Positions 51,548-59,815 of a DNA stretch of 64,000 nucleotides are shown here, piece after piece; the first letter of the stretch is position 1; every line of letters begins with the position of its first letter. The position numbers and the translations under genes are program-made. Below the pieces are notes generated by a model. It searched no databases. It saw only the letters and a program-made list of their open reading frames with translations, and was not told the origin of the DNA. Source of the stretch: JALHFZ01 sp963674625 (GTDB lineage: Bacteria; Synergistota; Synergistia; Synergistales; Aminobacteriaceae); NCBI GenBank assembly GCA_963674625.2, contig CAXXXO010000004.1:496001-560000 (forward strand). The letters are read 5' to 3'.

Positions 51548-52588
51548 CTATCGCTCGGCCGTGAGGTAGGCGGCGAGAAGCTCCGCGCAGGCCTCCACGG
51601 CTCTGATGGTTGTGCGTTCGTACGAATGGGAGGCGTCCACTCCGGGCCGAAGCAGCCGAAATTGGCGTCGAAGCCGGCGATGGCCGCCAGGCTCGCGTCC
51701 GAACCGTAGCGGAAATGGGTATCCACCCGGCAGGGAAGCCCCTTCTCCCGGGCGAGGTCCGCCAGGAATTTGCGGAACTCGAAATCGTAGGGGGTCCGGC
51801 TGTCCCGGGCGACGATGGTGATGGCGTCCTCCCTTGAGTTGGCCGGAGGGGCAACGATCCCCACGTCGAGGGCAAGATGTTCCCCGACTTTTTCAGGCAG
51901 GTGAGAGATTCCGTGGCCGTGCTCCTCGAAGTTGGTGACATAGAACCACGTGGTCTTCGCCGGCAGTGTCCCCTCATCCACGAGTGCTTTCAGTCCGGCG
52001 AACATAAAGGCCACGCAGGCCTTGTCGTCGAGAAATCGGCCTTTGAGAAAGCCCGACGGGGTGATCTCGAAGCGGGGGTCGAAGAAGACGAAGTCCCCTA
52101 CCTCGATCCCCAGGGCACGGACATCATCAGCGGTGCAGACCGCCTCATCGAGGCGTACCTCCACGTTCTCGTCAGTTCTGAGGGTTTCCCTCACGGACTC
52201 GGAAAAAGCGTGGATGGAGCAACGCTCCGGCAGAAGGGAACCCCGGATCTCCCGCCCTTCGGCGGTACGGACGAAGAGGTTTTCCGTCTCGAAAGAGGTC
52301 CAGGCGAACCCGCCGATCTGCAGCAGGCGAAGGCGGCCGTTCGGCTTTATCTCCCGGACGATGGCCCCGAGGGTATCCACGTGGGAGGAGACCATCCTGT
52401 GTTCGTCATCGTCTTTTCCCTCCAGGGATGCGAGGACCGCCCCTTTTCGGGTTTTTTTTCACATCCAGCCCCAGGGAATGGAATTCGTTCTCCACCCGGA
52501 CCAGTATTTCCCGGCAATCCCCCGCCACGGAGGGGATGGCGATAAGTTCCTTCAGAAGTTCAAGCATATAGGTACGATCGATGGTCAA
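51548..52588 (-). pseudogene. M42-family metallopeptidase, broken by two frameshifts as given
   Basis: Correcting two one-base shifts gives a ~345-residue M42 aminopeptidase/cellulase-M family member: start TTG 52588 (GGAAGG at 7 bases), SSHVDTLGAIV and FLDDKACVAF (metal ligands), FEEHGHG (catalytic Glu) and a final GVDASHSYERT whose His is the last metal ligand. The first shift is in an A8 run (one A too many, plus-strand T-run ending at 52459), the second near 51640-51646 in a C/G run. As written, the last ligand is lost, so no active enzyme would result. The reading restored by seven A residues matches the family closely. Located between pepT and dppF, its role would be hydrolysis of imported peptides. 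Confidence 0.7.
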
Positions 52589-52610
52589 TTTTCAGCCTTC
52601 CTTCGCTTTT

Positions 52611-53591
52611 TTACACTGTCGCCGGCATAAGATGCCGGGCAAAATGGCAGGCTACGAACCGTCCCGGTTCGATCTCCCGGAGGGGAGGAGTCTCTTCTCC
52701 GCACAGAGGCTGACGGAAGGGGCAGCGTCCCCGGAAGCGGCACCCCTCTGGGGGCTCGATGGGACTGGGCACGTCTCCTTCAAGAATGATCCGGTCCCTC
52801 TTATGGCCATATTTCGCCACGGGAATGGCCGACAGAAGAGCCTTCGTGTAGGGGTGCAGGGGATCCTGAAAGAGGATCTTGTAATCGGAAAGTTCCACGA
52901 TCTTGCCGAGGTACATCACGGCGATCCTGTCGGAGACGTGCTTCACCACGCTGAGGTTGTGGGAGATGAAGACGTAGGTGTAGCCGAACTCCTTCTGCAG
53001 ATTGTTCAGCAGGTTGAGTATCTGGGCCTGGATGCAGACGTCCAGGGCCGAAACGGGCTCGTCGAGGACGATGAACTCCGGGGAGAGGGCCAGGGAGCGG
53101 GCGATGCCGATCCTCTGCCGACGTCCTCCGTCAAGCTCGTGGGGGTAGGCGTTCACGAGGCGCCGGGCCAGGCCGACAGTATCCATGAGCTCCCGGATTT
53201 TCTTCAGCCGCTCCTCCGTGCTGCTGTAGACCCTGTTCACGAGAAGGGGCTCTGCTATCAGGTCTGAGACGGAGAGGCGGGGGTTGAGGCTCGAATAGGG
53301 GTCCTGGAAGACGATCTGCAGCTTTCTTCTCATGGACTTCATTTTCCCGAGAGAATATTTCAGAATGTCCTCCCCGTAGAACTTGACTTCACCGCCGGTG
53401 GGCTCGAGAAGGCGTATCATCACCCGTCCGAGGGTGGACTTGCCGCACCCCGATTCCCCCACGAGGCCGAGGGTCTCCCCTTTCTTTATGGTGAAGGAGA
53501 CGTCGTCAACTGCGTGGAGCATTCCCCGCTTCGTCTTGAAGTATTTTTTGAGGTTGTTCACCTCGACCATGGGGTTTTCCGTATGGGTCAT
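52611..53591 (-). CDS. dppF: peptide ABC transporter ATP-binding protein DppF/OppF
   Basis: 326 residues from ATG 53591, chosen for GGAGGAG upstream; ATG 53609 overlaps the previous stop but lacks a site. Walker A GESGCGKST, Walker B FIVLDEPVSALD and the C-terminal oligopeptide-type Cys motif (CRFRGRCPFRQPLC, likely Fe-S) are clear. The signature is DGGRRQRIGIARSL in place of SGGQRQR, a variant Asp-Gly-Gly form. It forms the ATPase pair with DppD. Confidence 0.93.
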   Translation of the reverse strand: MTHTENPMVEVNNLKKYFKTKRGMLHAVDDVSFTIKKGETLGLVGESGCGKSTLGRVMIRLLEPTGGEVKFYGEDILKYSLGKMKSMRRKLQIVFQDPYSSLNPRLSVSDLIAEPLLVNRVYSSTEERLKKIRELMDTVGLARRLVNAYPHELDGGRRQRIGIARSLALSPEFIVLDEPVSALDVCIQAQILNLLNNLQKEFGYTYVFISHNLSVVKHVSDRIAVMYLGKIVELSDYKILFQDPLHPYTKALLSAIPVAKYGHKRDRIILEGDVPSPIEPPEGCRFRGRCPFRQPLCGEETPPLREIEPGRFVACHFARHLMPATV

Positions 53592-53605
53592 GGGTTTCTC
53601 CTCCA

Positions 53606-54598
53606 TCATTCAGCCATGTCAAGGTAAGGCTTTGCCCGGACCGGGCATGCCACGAAATGACCGGGTTCGATCTCCACCATGGGGGGCACTTCCCGGGAGC
53701 AGGACTCGATTGCGTAGAGACACCGGGGGTGGAAGGCGCACCCCGAGGGAAGATCTGTGGGATCGGGCATGAGGCCGGGGATGACCTTCAGGTCCTCCTC
53801 GTCGGTCTCGAGGTCGGGAATGGAGTTGAAGAGCCCCTCCGTGTAGGGGTGGGACGGATGATTAAAGAGGGCCTCCGTGGGGGCGTACTCAACCACCTTG
53901 CCGGCGTACATGATGGCCACCTTGTCGCACATCTCGGCGACGATTCCCAGGTCGTGGGTGATCATCACGAGGGATGTATTGATCTTGCGCCGGAGCTCGT
54001 GCATCAGTTCCAGGACCTGGGCCTGGATCGTCACGTCGAGGGCGGTCGTGGGTTCATCCGCCAGAAGAAGGGTGGGGTTGCAGGCCAGGGCGATGGCGAT
54101 GACCACCCGCTGCTTCATCCCTCCGCTGAACTGGTGCGGATAGTCCCGCGCCCGCTCCGCTTTTATTCCCACGAGCTCGAGCATCTCCACCGCCCGATCC
54201 AGAGCCTCCTGATCCGTCACGTCATTGTGAAGGCTGACCATCTCGGCGATCTGCTTGTCCACGGTGATCACGGGGTTGAGGGAGGTCATGGGATCCTGGA
54301 AGATCATGGCGATCTTCCCTCCCCGTATGGAGCGCATCTCGTCCTCGGTCTTTTTGAGGAGGTCCTCTCCTTCGAAGAGGATTTTGCCGGCCACAATCTT
54401 TCCGGGGGGGTCGGGAACGAGGCGCATGATGCCAAGGGCCGTAGTGGTCTTGCCCGCGCCAGTCTCCCCCACAAACCCGAGGTTTTCGCCGTAGCCGAGG
54501 GAGAGGTTCAGGTTCTCCACCGCGTGGACCGTGCCGCTCTCCGCCAGGTAGTGAATCGAGAGATTTTGTATGTCGAGAAGCAGTTTTTTGTCATCCAT
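53606..54598 (-). CDS. dppD: peptide ABC transporter ATP-binding protein DppD/OppD
   Basis: 330 residues. Walker A GETGAGKTT, signature FSGGMKQRVVIA, Walker B LLLADEPTTALD and the family C-terminal motif with CAFHPRC...C are present. ATG 54598 follows GGTGGAG better than the GTG at 54613. The dppF gene begins 15 bases before or after its stop depending on start choice, a typical coupled pair. Confidence 0.93.
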   Translation of the reverse strand: MDDKKLLLDIQNLSIHYLAESGTVHAVENLNLSLGYGENLGFVGETGAGKTTTALGIMRLVPDPPGKIVAGKILFEGEDLLKKTEDEMRSIRGGKIAMIFQDPMTSLNPVITVDKQIAEMVSLHNDVTDQEALDRAVEMLELVGIKAERARDYPHQFSGGMKQRVVIAIALACNPTLLLADEPTTALDVTIQAQVLELMHELRRKINTSLVMITHDLGIVAEMCDKVAIMYAGKVVEYAPTEALFNHPSHPYTEGLFNSIPDLETDEEDLKVIPGLMPDPTDLPSGCAFHPRCLYAIESCSREVPPMVEIEPGHFVACPVRAKPYLDMAE

Positions 54599-54617
54599 AA
54601 TGATCGTCTCCACCAGA

Positions 54618-55493
54618 TTATCGTTTCAGCTTCGGGTCGAGGGCATCCCGAAGGCCGTCCCCGAGGAAGTTGAGCGCGAGAATCGTGATCATGATCGAAA
54701 GGCCGGGAAAGATGGTCATGTAGGCATAGTCACGAATGTATTCCCGACCGCCGGAGAGCATGGACCCCCACTCGGGGATGGGGGGCTGAATTCCCAGCCC
54801 GATGAAGGAAAGTCCTGCGGCGGTCAGAATGGCAATGGCCACCCCCAGGGTCGCCTGCACGATGATGGGAGCGAGGCAGTTCGGGATGATGTGTTTGACG
54901 ATGATCCGGAAATCCGAGGAGCCCACGGCCTTCGCCGCTTCGACGAACTCCTGGTTGCGGATGGAGAGCACCGACCCCCGGACGATCCGTGCGTAGTTCG
55001 GCGTTGCCGATATTCCCACGGCGATCATGAGGTTGAAGAGCCCCGGCCCGAGAGAGGCAGCGATGGCGATGGCGAGGAGGATGGATGGGATGGAGAGCAG
55101 AATGTCCATGGTCCTCATGATGAGATTGTCCGCCCGACCGCCATAGTACCCTGCGATGGCGCCGAGAAACCCCCCGGCTAAGACGGCGATCCCCACGGCG
55201 ATGAAGCCCACCTGAAGGGAGATCCGTGAGCCGTAGACGATGCGGCTGAAGATGTCCCGGCCGAATTCGTCCGTTCCGAAGATATGGGCCTTTGACGGGG
55301 CCTCGAAGGCCGCCATGAGATCCTGTTCGGCGTAGCCGTAGGGGGCGATGAACCCGGCAAAAACCGCTATGATCACCAGGATAGTCACCACGGTCAGACC
55401 GATCATGGCCAGTGGAGAACGGCGGAGGCGGCTGAAGATCTCTCCGAGGCCGTTCTGGCTTCGCCCGATGTTTTTTTCCGTTTCAGCATTCAT
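54618..55493 (-). CDS. dppC: peptide ABC transporter permease DppC/OppC
   Basis: 291 residues with an N-terminal cytoplasmic tail and about six membrane spans. The conserved cytoplasmic EAA loop is seen as EFVEAAKAVGSSDFRIIVKHI. ATG 55493 follows AGGAGG. It forms the pore with DppB. Confidence 0.93.
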   Translation of the reverse strand: MNAETEKNIGRSQNGLGEIFSRLRRSPLAMIGLTVVTILVIIAVFAGFIAPYGYAEQDLMAAFEAPSKAHIFGTDEFGRDIFSRIVYGSRISLQVGFIAVGIAVLAGGFLGAIAGYYGGRADNLIMRTMDILLSIPSILLAIAIAASLGPGLFNLMIAVGISATPNYARIVRGSVLSIRNQEFVEAAKAVGSSDFRIIVKHIIPNCLAPIIVQATLGVAIAILTAAGLSFIGLGIQPPIPEWGSMLSGGREYIRDYAYMTIFPGLSIMITILALNFLGDGLRDALDPKLKR

Positions 55494-55525
55494 TGTTTTT
55501 CCTCCTGACTCAAGGGGCGTCGGTT

Positions 55526-56452
55526 CTATCGGTACTGGGCCTTGATCCGGGGATCAATCCAGGCATAGATCAGGTCGACGAGAAGATTCACAAGACTGAA
55601 GGCGATGGCGATATAGAGCACTCCCCCCTGGACGAGGGGGTAGTCTCTCATCTTGATGGCCTCCACCATCAGCCGTCCCACTCCGGGGATCGAGAAGATG
55701 GATTCGGTGAGCACTGCCCCTCCGAGAAGATGGCCGAACTGGAGTCCCACCACGGTCACCACGGGTATGAGGGCATTGCCGAGAGCGTGCCTCCAGATGA
55801 CCACGGACTCCTTCTGTCCCTTCGCCCGGGCTGTCCGGATATAGTCCTGCCGCACCACCTCGAGCATGCTCGAGCGGGTCATCCTCGTTACGATTGCTAC
55901 GGACTGGGCGGCCAGGGTAATGGCGGGAAGGACCATTGCGGCGAAGGTGCTGAAGCCCGAAGATGGAAGCCAGCGCAGGTAGACGGAGAAGAAGAGGATC
56001 AGCAGGATGCCGAGCCAGAAGACCGGCATGGAAAGACCTATCATCGCGGCGATCATGGTGACGGAATCGAAGAGTGAATATTGCTTTATGGCCGATATGA
56101 TTCCGAAGGGAATGCCGAGGAGAATGGCGATGACCATTGATAAGGCCGCAAGCTTTATGGTATAGGGAAATGCGGAGAGGATCTCGTCCGAAACGGGGCG
56201 CCTCGTCATATAGGATCTGCCGATATCGCCCTTGAGGGCGTTCAGGACATACCGGCCGTACTGCATGAGGAAAGGATCGTTCAGCCCCTCCTTGTTCCGG
56301 AACTCCTGCACGGCCTCCTCGGTCGCCTGATCTCCCAGAACCATCCGTGCAGGATCTCCGGGAGTGATGTAGAGGAGGGAGAAAACGATGAAGGAAACTC
56401 CCAGGAGGACCGGTATCAGGAAGAGAATCCTTCGGATGATATATTTGTACAT
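55526..56452 (-). CDS. dppB: peptide ABC transporter permease DppB/OppB
   Basis: 308 residues from ATG 56452 (MYKYIIRRILFLIPVLLGV, the standard DppB start). About six membrane spans are present, and the EAA loop appears as DYIRTARAKGQKESVVIWRHALGNAL. GGAAGG lies about 12 bases upstream; ATG 56464 is a less likely alternative. Transcribed directly after the binding-protein gene, separated by hairpins. Confidence 0.92.
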   Translation of the reverse strand: MYKYIIRRILFLIPVLLGVSFIVFSLLYITPGDPARMVLGDQATEEAVQEFRNKEGLNDPFLMQYGRYVLNALKGDIGRSYMTRRPVSDEILSAFPYTIKLAALSMVIAILLGIPFGIISAIKQYSLFDSVTMIAAMIGLSMPVFWLGILLILFFSVYLRWLPSSGFSTFAAMVLPAITLAAQSVAIVTRMTRSSMLEVVRQDYIRTARAKGQKESVVIWRHALGNALIPVVTVVGLQFGHLLGGAVLTESIFSIPGVGRLMVEAIKMRDYPLVQGGVLYIAIAFSLVNLLVDLIYAWIDPRIKAQYR

Positions 56453-56482
56453 GGGGTGTTCCATCCTTCCGTAGGAAAATAA

Positions 56483-56517
56483 TGCAGGAGCACAGAAATA
56501 TTTCCTATGCTCCTGCA
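56483..56517 (-). other. hairpin between dppA and dppB
   Basis: A 10-bp stem TGCAGGAGCA/TGCTCCTGCA with a 15-base loop; a second stem, TTCCGGCC/GGCCGGAA, is at 56536-56570. Neither has a strong T-tract on the minus strand. They may protect the dppA 3' end or reduce read-through into the permease genes. Confidence 0.55.
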
Positions 56518-56605
56518 ACATTACCCCTTTCATACTTCCGGCCTTAAAAAAACTGCAGTGCGGGCCGGAAAGACTGAAAATTTTCTGTGCGCAGCAGGCC
56601 TTTGC

Positions 56606-58108
56606 TTATTCGAAAGTGACTGTGGACAGATCCTGGTAGCCTCTGGTGCTTGGAACAAATCCCTTGATGTTCTTCTGAGCTCCGTGGAAGGTCTCTTCGT
56701 TGTACATGTAGACCCAGGGGGCTAGCTCGTGGATCCGTTCCTGCGCCTTCTTGTAGACCGCTGCCCGTTCGGGGCCGTCAGGCATTCCCTTGCCCTGGTC
56801 GAGAAGGGCATCGACCTGCTCGTCTTTGAAGAAGCAGTAGTTCGATCCGCCGGTGGACTTGAGCACGCCGGAGAGAGCGAACTCAGCGTCGGGAACGGAG
56901 GCGACCCATCCGAGAATGTAGAGGTCGTGGGTCTTCTTCTGCAGACCGTCGAGATATGCTCCCCACTCGAGGACCTTGTGATCGAGTTCGATGCCTACAT
57001 CCTTGAGCTGTGCCTGGATGATGGTGGCAAGGTCGCGGCGGGGCTTGTAGTCGTTGGTCCAGATCTCGGCCTTCAGGGGGAGCTTCACTCCCGCTTCGGC
57101 GAGGAGCTTCTTGGCCTCTTCGACATTGCGCTTGATGTAGGGAATATCTTTGTCCGAATACTTTACATTAGGTGCCACAGGAGCATTGGGAGCCCTGCCG
57201 GTGCCGCGGAAGACCGCTTTCTGCATGCCTACGTTGTCGAGGGCGAGGCGGACGGCCTGGCGGACCTTCACGTTGTCCCAGGGGGCCTTGGCACAGTTGA
57301 AGCCCATATAGGTGGTCGAGTTTTCGATAATGCGGTACAGCTTCAGGTTCGGATTCTCCTCAACGCGGCTGATGTCAGTCACGGGGATCCGGTAGGCGAT
57401 GTCCACGGCGCCGCTTTCGAGCTCGATGGTCCTGTTGATGCTCTCGGCGACAGCTCTCATGACGAGCTCCTTGTAGGCGGGTTTCGGTCCCCAATAGTCG
57501 TCGAACCGCTCGAGGACGATACGGTCCCCCTTGTTCCAGCTCTTGAACTTGAAGGGCCCAGTGCCGACGGGGTTCATGCCGTAGGATTCGCCGGCAGCCT
57601 CAATAGCCTTCTGGTTGACGATGCTTCCCCAGGTATGGGTCATGGACATGAGGAAAGGAGTGAAGGGGAACTTGAGCTTGAAGAGAACGGTATAATCATC
57701 AAGAACTTCGACCTTGTCCACCACTTCGGAATACTGACGGATGGCGCTTCCGACGGGAGTCTGGGCCCGCTCCACCGTATACTTCACGTCCTTGGCGGTG
57801 AAGGGTTCGCCGTTATGGAATTTGACGCCTTTGCGGAGATAGAACTTATAGGTGGTATCGTCGATCTGCTCCCATTTTTCGGCGAGCTTCGGAACGAGGT
57901 TGTTCTCGGAGTCGAGGGCTACGAGGGTATCATAAACGTGAAGGCACATTCCGGAAGTGGCTACCTCGTTCTGAACGATTGGATCGAGGGTGCGGGCATC
58001 GTAGATGTTGGCGACCACGAGGGTGTCCTTCGCCAGAGCGGGAAGGGCGAAAAGCCCAACCAGAAGCACGGCAAAGATCAGGGACATAAGACCAGTTCTT
58101 TTCTTCAT
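56606..58108 (-). CDS. dppA: peptide ABC transporter substrate-binding protein (SBP family 5)
   Basis: 500 residues with a Sec signal peptide (about 1-25, ALPALA cleavage) and the SBP_5 fold (KDTLVVANIYDARTLDP at the mature start; GTGPFKFKSWNKGDRIVL). It delivers di- or oligopeptides to DppBCDF. No lipobox Cys is seen. ATG 58108 follows GGAGATGAAAGA. A strong promoter precedes it at 58145-58174. The gene heads the dpp-M42-pepT run. Confidence 0.92.
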   Translation of the reverse strand: MKKRTGLMSLIFAVLLVGLFALPALAKDTLVVANIYDARTLDPIVQNEVATSGMCLHVYDTLVALDSENNLVPKLAEKWEQIDDTTYKFYLRKGVKFHNGEPFTAKDVKYTVERAQTPVGSAIRQYSEVVDKVEVLDDYTVLFKLKFPFTPFLMSMTHTWGSIVNQKAIEAAGESYGMNPVGTGPFKFKSWNKGDRIVLERFDDYWGPKPAYKELVMRAVAESINRTIELESGAVDIAYRIPVTDISRVEENPNLKLYRIIENSTTYMGFNCAKAPWDNVKVRQAVRLALDNVGMQKAVFRGTGRAPNAPVAPNVKYSDKDIPYIKRNVEEAKKLLAEAGVKLPLKAEIWTNDYKPRRDLATIIQAQLKDVGIELDHKVLEWGAYLDGLQKKTHDLYILGWVASVPDAEFALSGVLKSTGGSNYCFFKDEQVDALLDQGKGMPDGPERAAVYKKAQERIHELAPWVYMYNEETFHGAQKNIKGFVPSTRGYQDLSTVTFE

Positions 58109-58144
58109 TCTTTCATCTCCTTCGATTTTTTTGATTGCCGGATT

Positions 58145-58174
58145 ATTATGAATCCTGGTGGCATACCCCGTCAA
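58145..58174 (-). promoter_or_regulatory. predicted promoter of the dpp/peptidase operon
   Basis: On the minus strand TTGACG (58169-58174), an 18-base spacer and CATAAT (58145-58150) lie about 40 bases upstream of dppA. Confidence 0.65.
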
Positions 58175-58296
58175 GAAAGGATATTGTATACAGACTCTCC
58201 CTTGTACAGGATGAACCTATGCTCCCCGCCGGGATGGGCCGTAAGACCTTACCGGGAGAGAGCAATTTTATTCTGCCCCTGCCTGCGGATCGAAAC

Positions 58297-58336
58297 GTCG
58301 GGAGGGAGCTCAGCGATCGCTGAACTCCCTCCCGAC
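58297..58336 (-). terminator. 40-base near-perfect hairpin after the Spy-like gene
   Basis: A 12-bp G/C-rich stem (GTCGGGAGGGAG/CTCCCTCCCGAC) encloses the self-palindrome TCAGCGATCGCTGA with one mismatch. It is 30 bases beyond the stop of the Spy-like gene. The T-tract on the minus strand is short (GTTTCG), so termination efficiency is uncertain. Confidence 0.55.
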
Positions 58337-58365
58337 TCTTTACAAGTTCTTTACAAAATACCCGT

Positions 58366-58929
58366 CTACTTCTGCTGCAGCTTTTCCATCATGTCGAGGC
58401 GCTGCGTCATCCGCCAGCCGGAAAGCTCGTTCCTCAGCTCCACCCGCTTCTTATACAGATCCTCTATCTTGGAGCGGTCAATGGGATTCTTTCCCATTTC
58501 GTTTCTCATATCTATGGACAGTTTTCCCATTTCCGCCTGCTTGTCCCGGATCTCCTGAGGAATTTCAACGGAAGCCCACATTCCCATTCTTCCTCCGCCG
58601 AAGCGATGCCCCTCCATGGTGGAGCATCCTCTCCGCCCCATCCTCTGCCCGTCTCTCCTCTGTCCGTCTCTCCTCTGTCCATACACATGCCGCTGGTCAG
58701 ACATCTGCTGCGGGCCTGTCTGCAGCTGCCCGGTCATTTGCTGTCCTTGCTGGTTCGGCATCTGCTGCGGGCCTGCCTGCAACTGGCAAGGCATTTGCTG
58801 CCCTTGCTGGTTCATTCCCTGCGCTCCCGTGAACTTACCGTCCCGTTCGCCGTAGGCGAAGGCGCCGCCCGCAGTTATAAGCACTACCGCCAATACGAGT
58901 ATCAATTTTTTTCCGCTGAATTTTTTCAT
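58366..58929 (-). CDS. Spy/ZraP/CpxP-like periplasmic protein with Gln/Met-rich repeats
   Basis: 187 residues: signal peptide about 1-26 (VLAVVLITAGGAFA), a repeat region (two 19-residue Gln/Met/Pro units and three QRRDG-type units), then a helical C-terminal part (EIRDKQAEMGKL...DRSKIEDLYKKRVELRNEL) like the Spy/ZraP helical core. These proteins act as periplasmic chaperones or metal-linked stress modulators. Gln/Met/His richness (GHRFGGGRMGMW) would suit metal binding. It is divergent from a NarL-type two-component system and probably under its control. The ribosome site is fair (AGGA adjacent to ATG). Confidence 0.72.
   Translation of the reverse strand: MKKFSGKKLILVLAVVLITAGGAFAYGERDGKFTGAQGMNQQGQQMPCQLQAGPQQMPNQQGQQMTGQLQTGPQQMSDQRHVYGQRRDGQRRDGQRMGRRGCSTMEGHRFGGGRMGMWASVEIPQEIRDKQAEMGKLSIDMRNEMGKNPIDRSKIEDLYKKRVELRNELSGWRMTQRLDMMEKLQQK
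58651..58815 (-). repeat. in-gene tandem repeats of the Spy-like protein
   Basis: Two copies of a 57-base unit (58702-58758 and 58759-58815) encode the Gln/Met/Pro repeats. Two exact copies of a 15-base unit (58651-58665 and 58666-58680) encode the Arg-Asp-Gly repeats. Units are multiples of three, so copy changes keep the frame. Confidence 0.8.
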
Positions 58930-59020
58930 TCCTGAACCCCGCCTTTCAAATTTGGTATGGATAAAGGATACCGTCGACCATCCTGGGGCGCATGGTCCGA
59001 ACTACCAGTTCGCCGATTGT

Positions 59021-59037
59021 AAGAATTGACAATTCTT
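59021..59037. promoter_or_regulatory. 17-base palindrome between the Spy-like gene and the two-component system
   Basis: AAGAATTG-A-CAATTCTT is a perfect palindrome with one central base in the divergent intergenic region. It also contains TTGACA, so it could be a -35 element, a response-regulator binding site, or both. Confidence 0.5.
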
Positions 59038-59164
59038 CGGGCAGGGCAGTGCTGGTATGCTGAAGCCGCATGTTGCGGAAGGCCGTGCTACAATTTTGTC
59101 ATCCGCTGCATGCCTGCGGATCGGCAGGACAACAAGAGATGCCTTCGGGCAGGGAGGTGCCGCC

Positions 59165-59815
59165 ATGATACGGATTCTGCTCGCCGATGATCACCCTCTC
59201 ACACGGTCCGGCCTTGCCGCCTGGATTGAAAAGGAGGAAGGGATGGAACTGGTTGCCCTGGCCGAGGACGGTGAGGCTGCGTGGCAGGCTCTGAACGAGC
59301 TGCACCCCGACCTGGCTTTGCTGGACATAGAAATGCCCGGAGGAAACGGCATCGATCTTGCCGCGCGAATCACAAAGCAGGGGCTGAAGACAAACGTGCT
59401 GATGCTCACCGCCTACAGCGCCCAGCAGTACGTCATGGCCTCCGTACGGGCCGGGGCAAAGGGCTTCATACTGAAGTCCGCCCCCCTGGAAGAGCTTCGA
59501 CAGGCTGTTTTCGACACGGCCCGGGGCATCTTCTACCTCGACCCCTCCGTCTCCCTCCTGCGGGACGAGAAACCTGCCGAGGAGCTTTCACCAAGGGAGA
59601 GGGAAGTGCTCGTTCTCGCGGGCCAGGGACTGCCTGCCTCGGAAGTCGCCGCTCTTCTCTCCATCACGGAGCGTACCGTGGCCGCCCATCTCACATCCAT
59701 CTACTGCAAACTCTCGGCGAGAAACAAGACCGAGGCGATTCTGCTCGCCCTGAAGAAGGGGATTGTCCTGCTGGAAGAACTTCAGCTCCTCGGCGAAGAA
59801 AGGACCGGCCCATGA
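59165..59815 (+). CDS. NarL/FixJ-family response regulator
   Basis: 216 residues. Receiver domain with LLADDHPLTRSG and phospho-Asp in LALLDIEMPGGNG, and a C-terminal LuxR-type helix-turn-helix (LSPREREVLVLAGQG...ERTVAAHL). ATG 59165 follows GGGAGGT at 6 bases; an in-frame upstream start is unlikely. Its stop overlaps the histidine-kinase start (ATGA). It likely regulates the divergent Spy-like gene. Confidence 0.92.
   Translation: MIRILLADDHPLTRSGLAAWIEKEEGMELVALAEDGEAAWQALNELHPDLALLDIEMPGGNGIDLAARITKQGLKTNVLMLTAYSAQQYVMASVRAGAKGFILKSAPLEELRQAVFDTARGIFYLDPSVSLLRDEKPAEELSPREREVLVLAGQGLPASEVAALLSITERTVAAHLTSIYCKLSARNKTEAILLALKKGIVLLEELQLLGEERTGP

Noticed and set aside
56729..58558. Plus-strand open frame of 609 codons
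   Set aside because: Antisense shadow of dppA; no coherent domain and no ribosome site.
58651..58815. Possible CRISPR array
   Set aside because: Only two units per repeat type, no spacers of constant length, and the repeats are in-frame parts of a coding gene.
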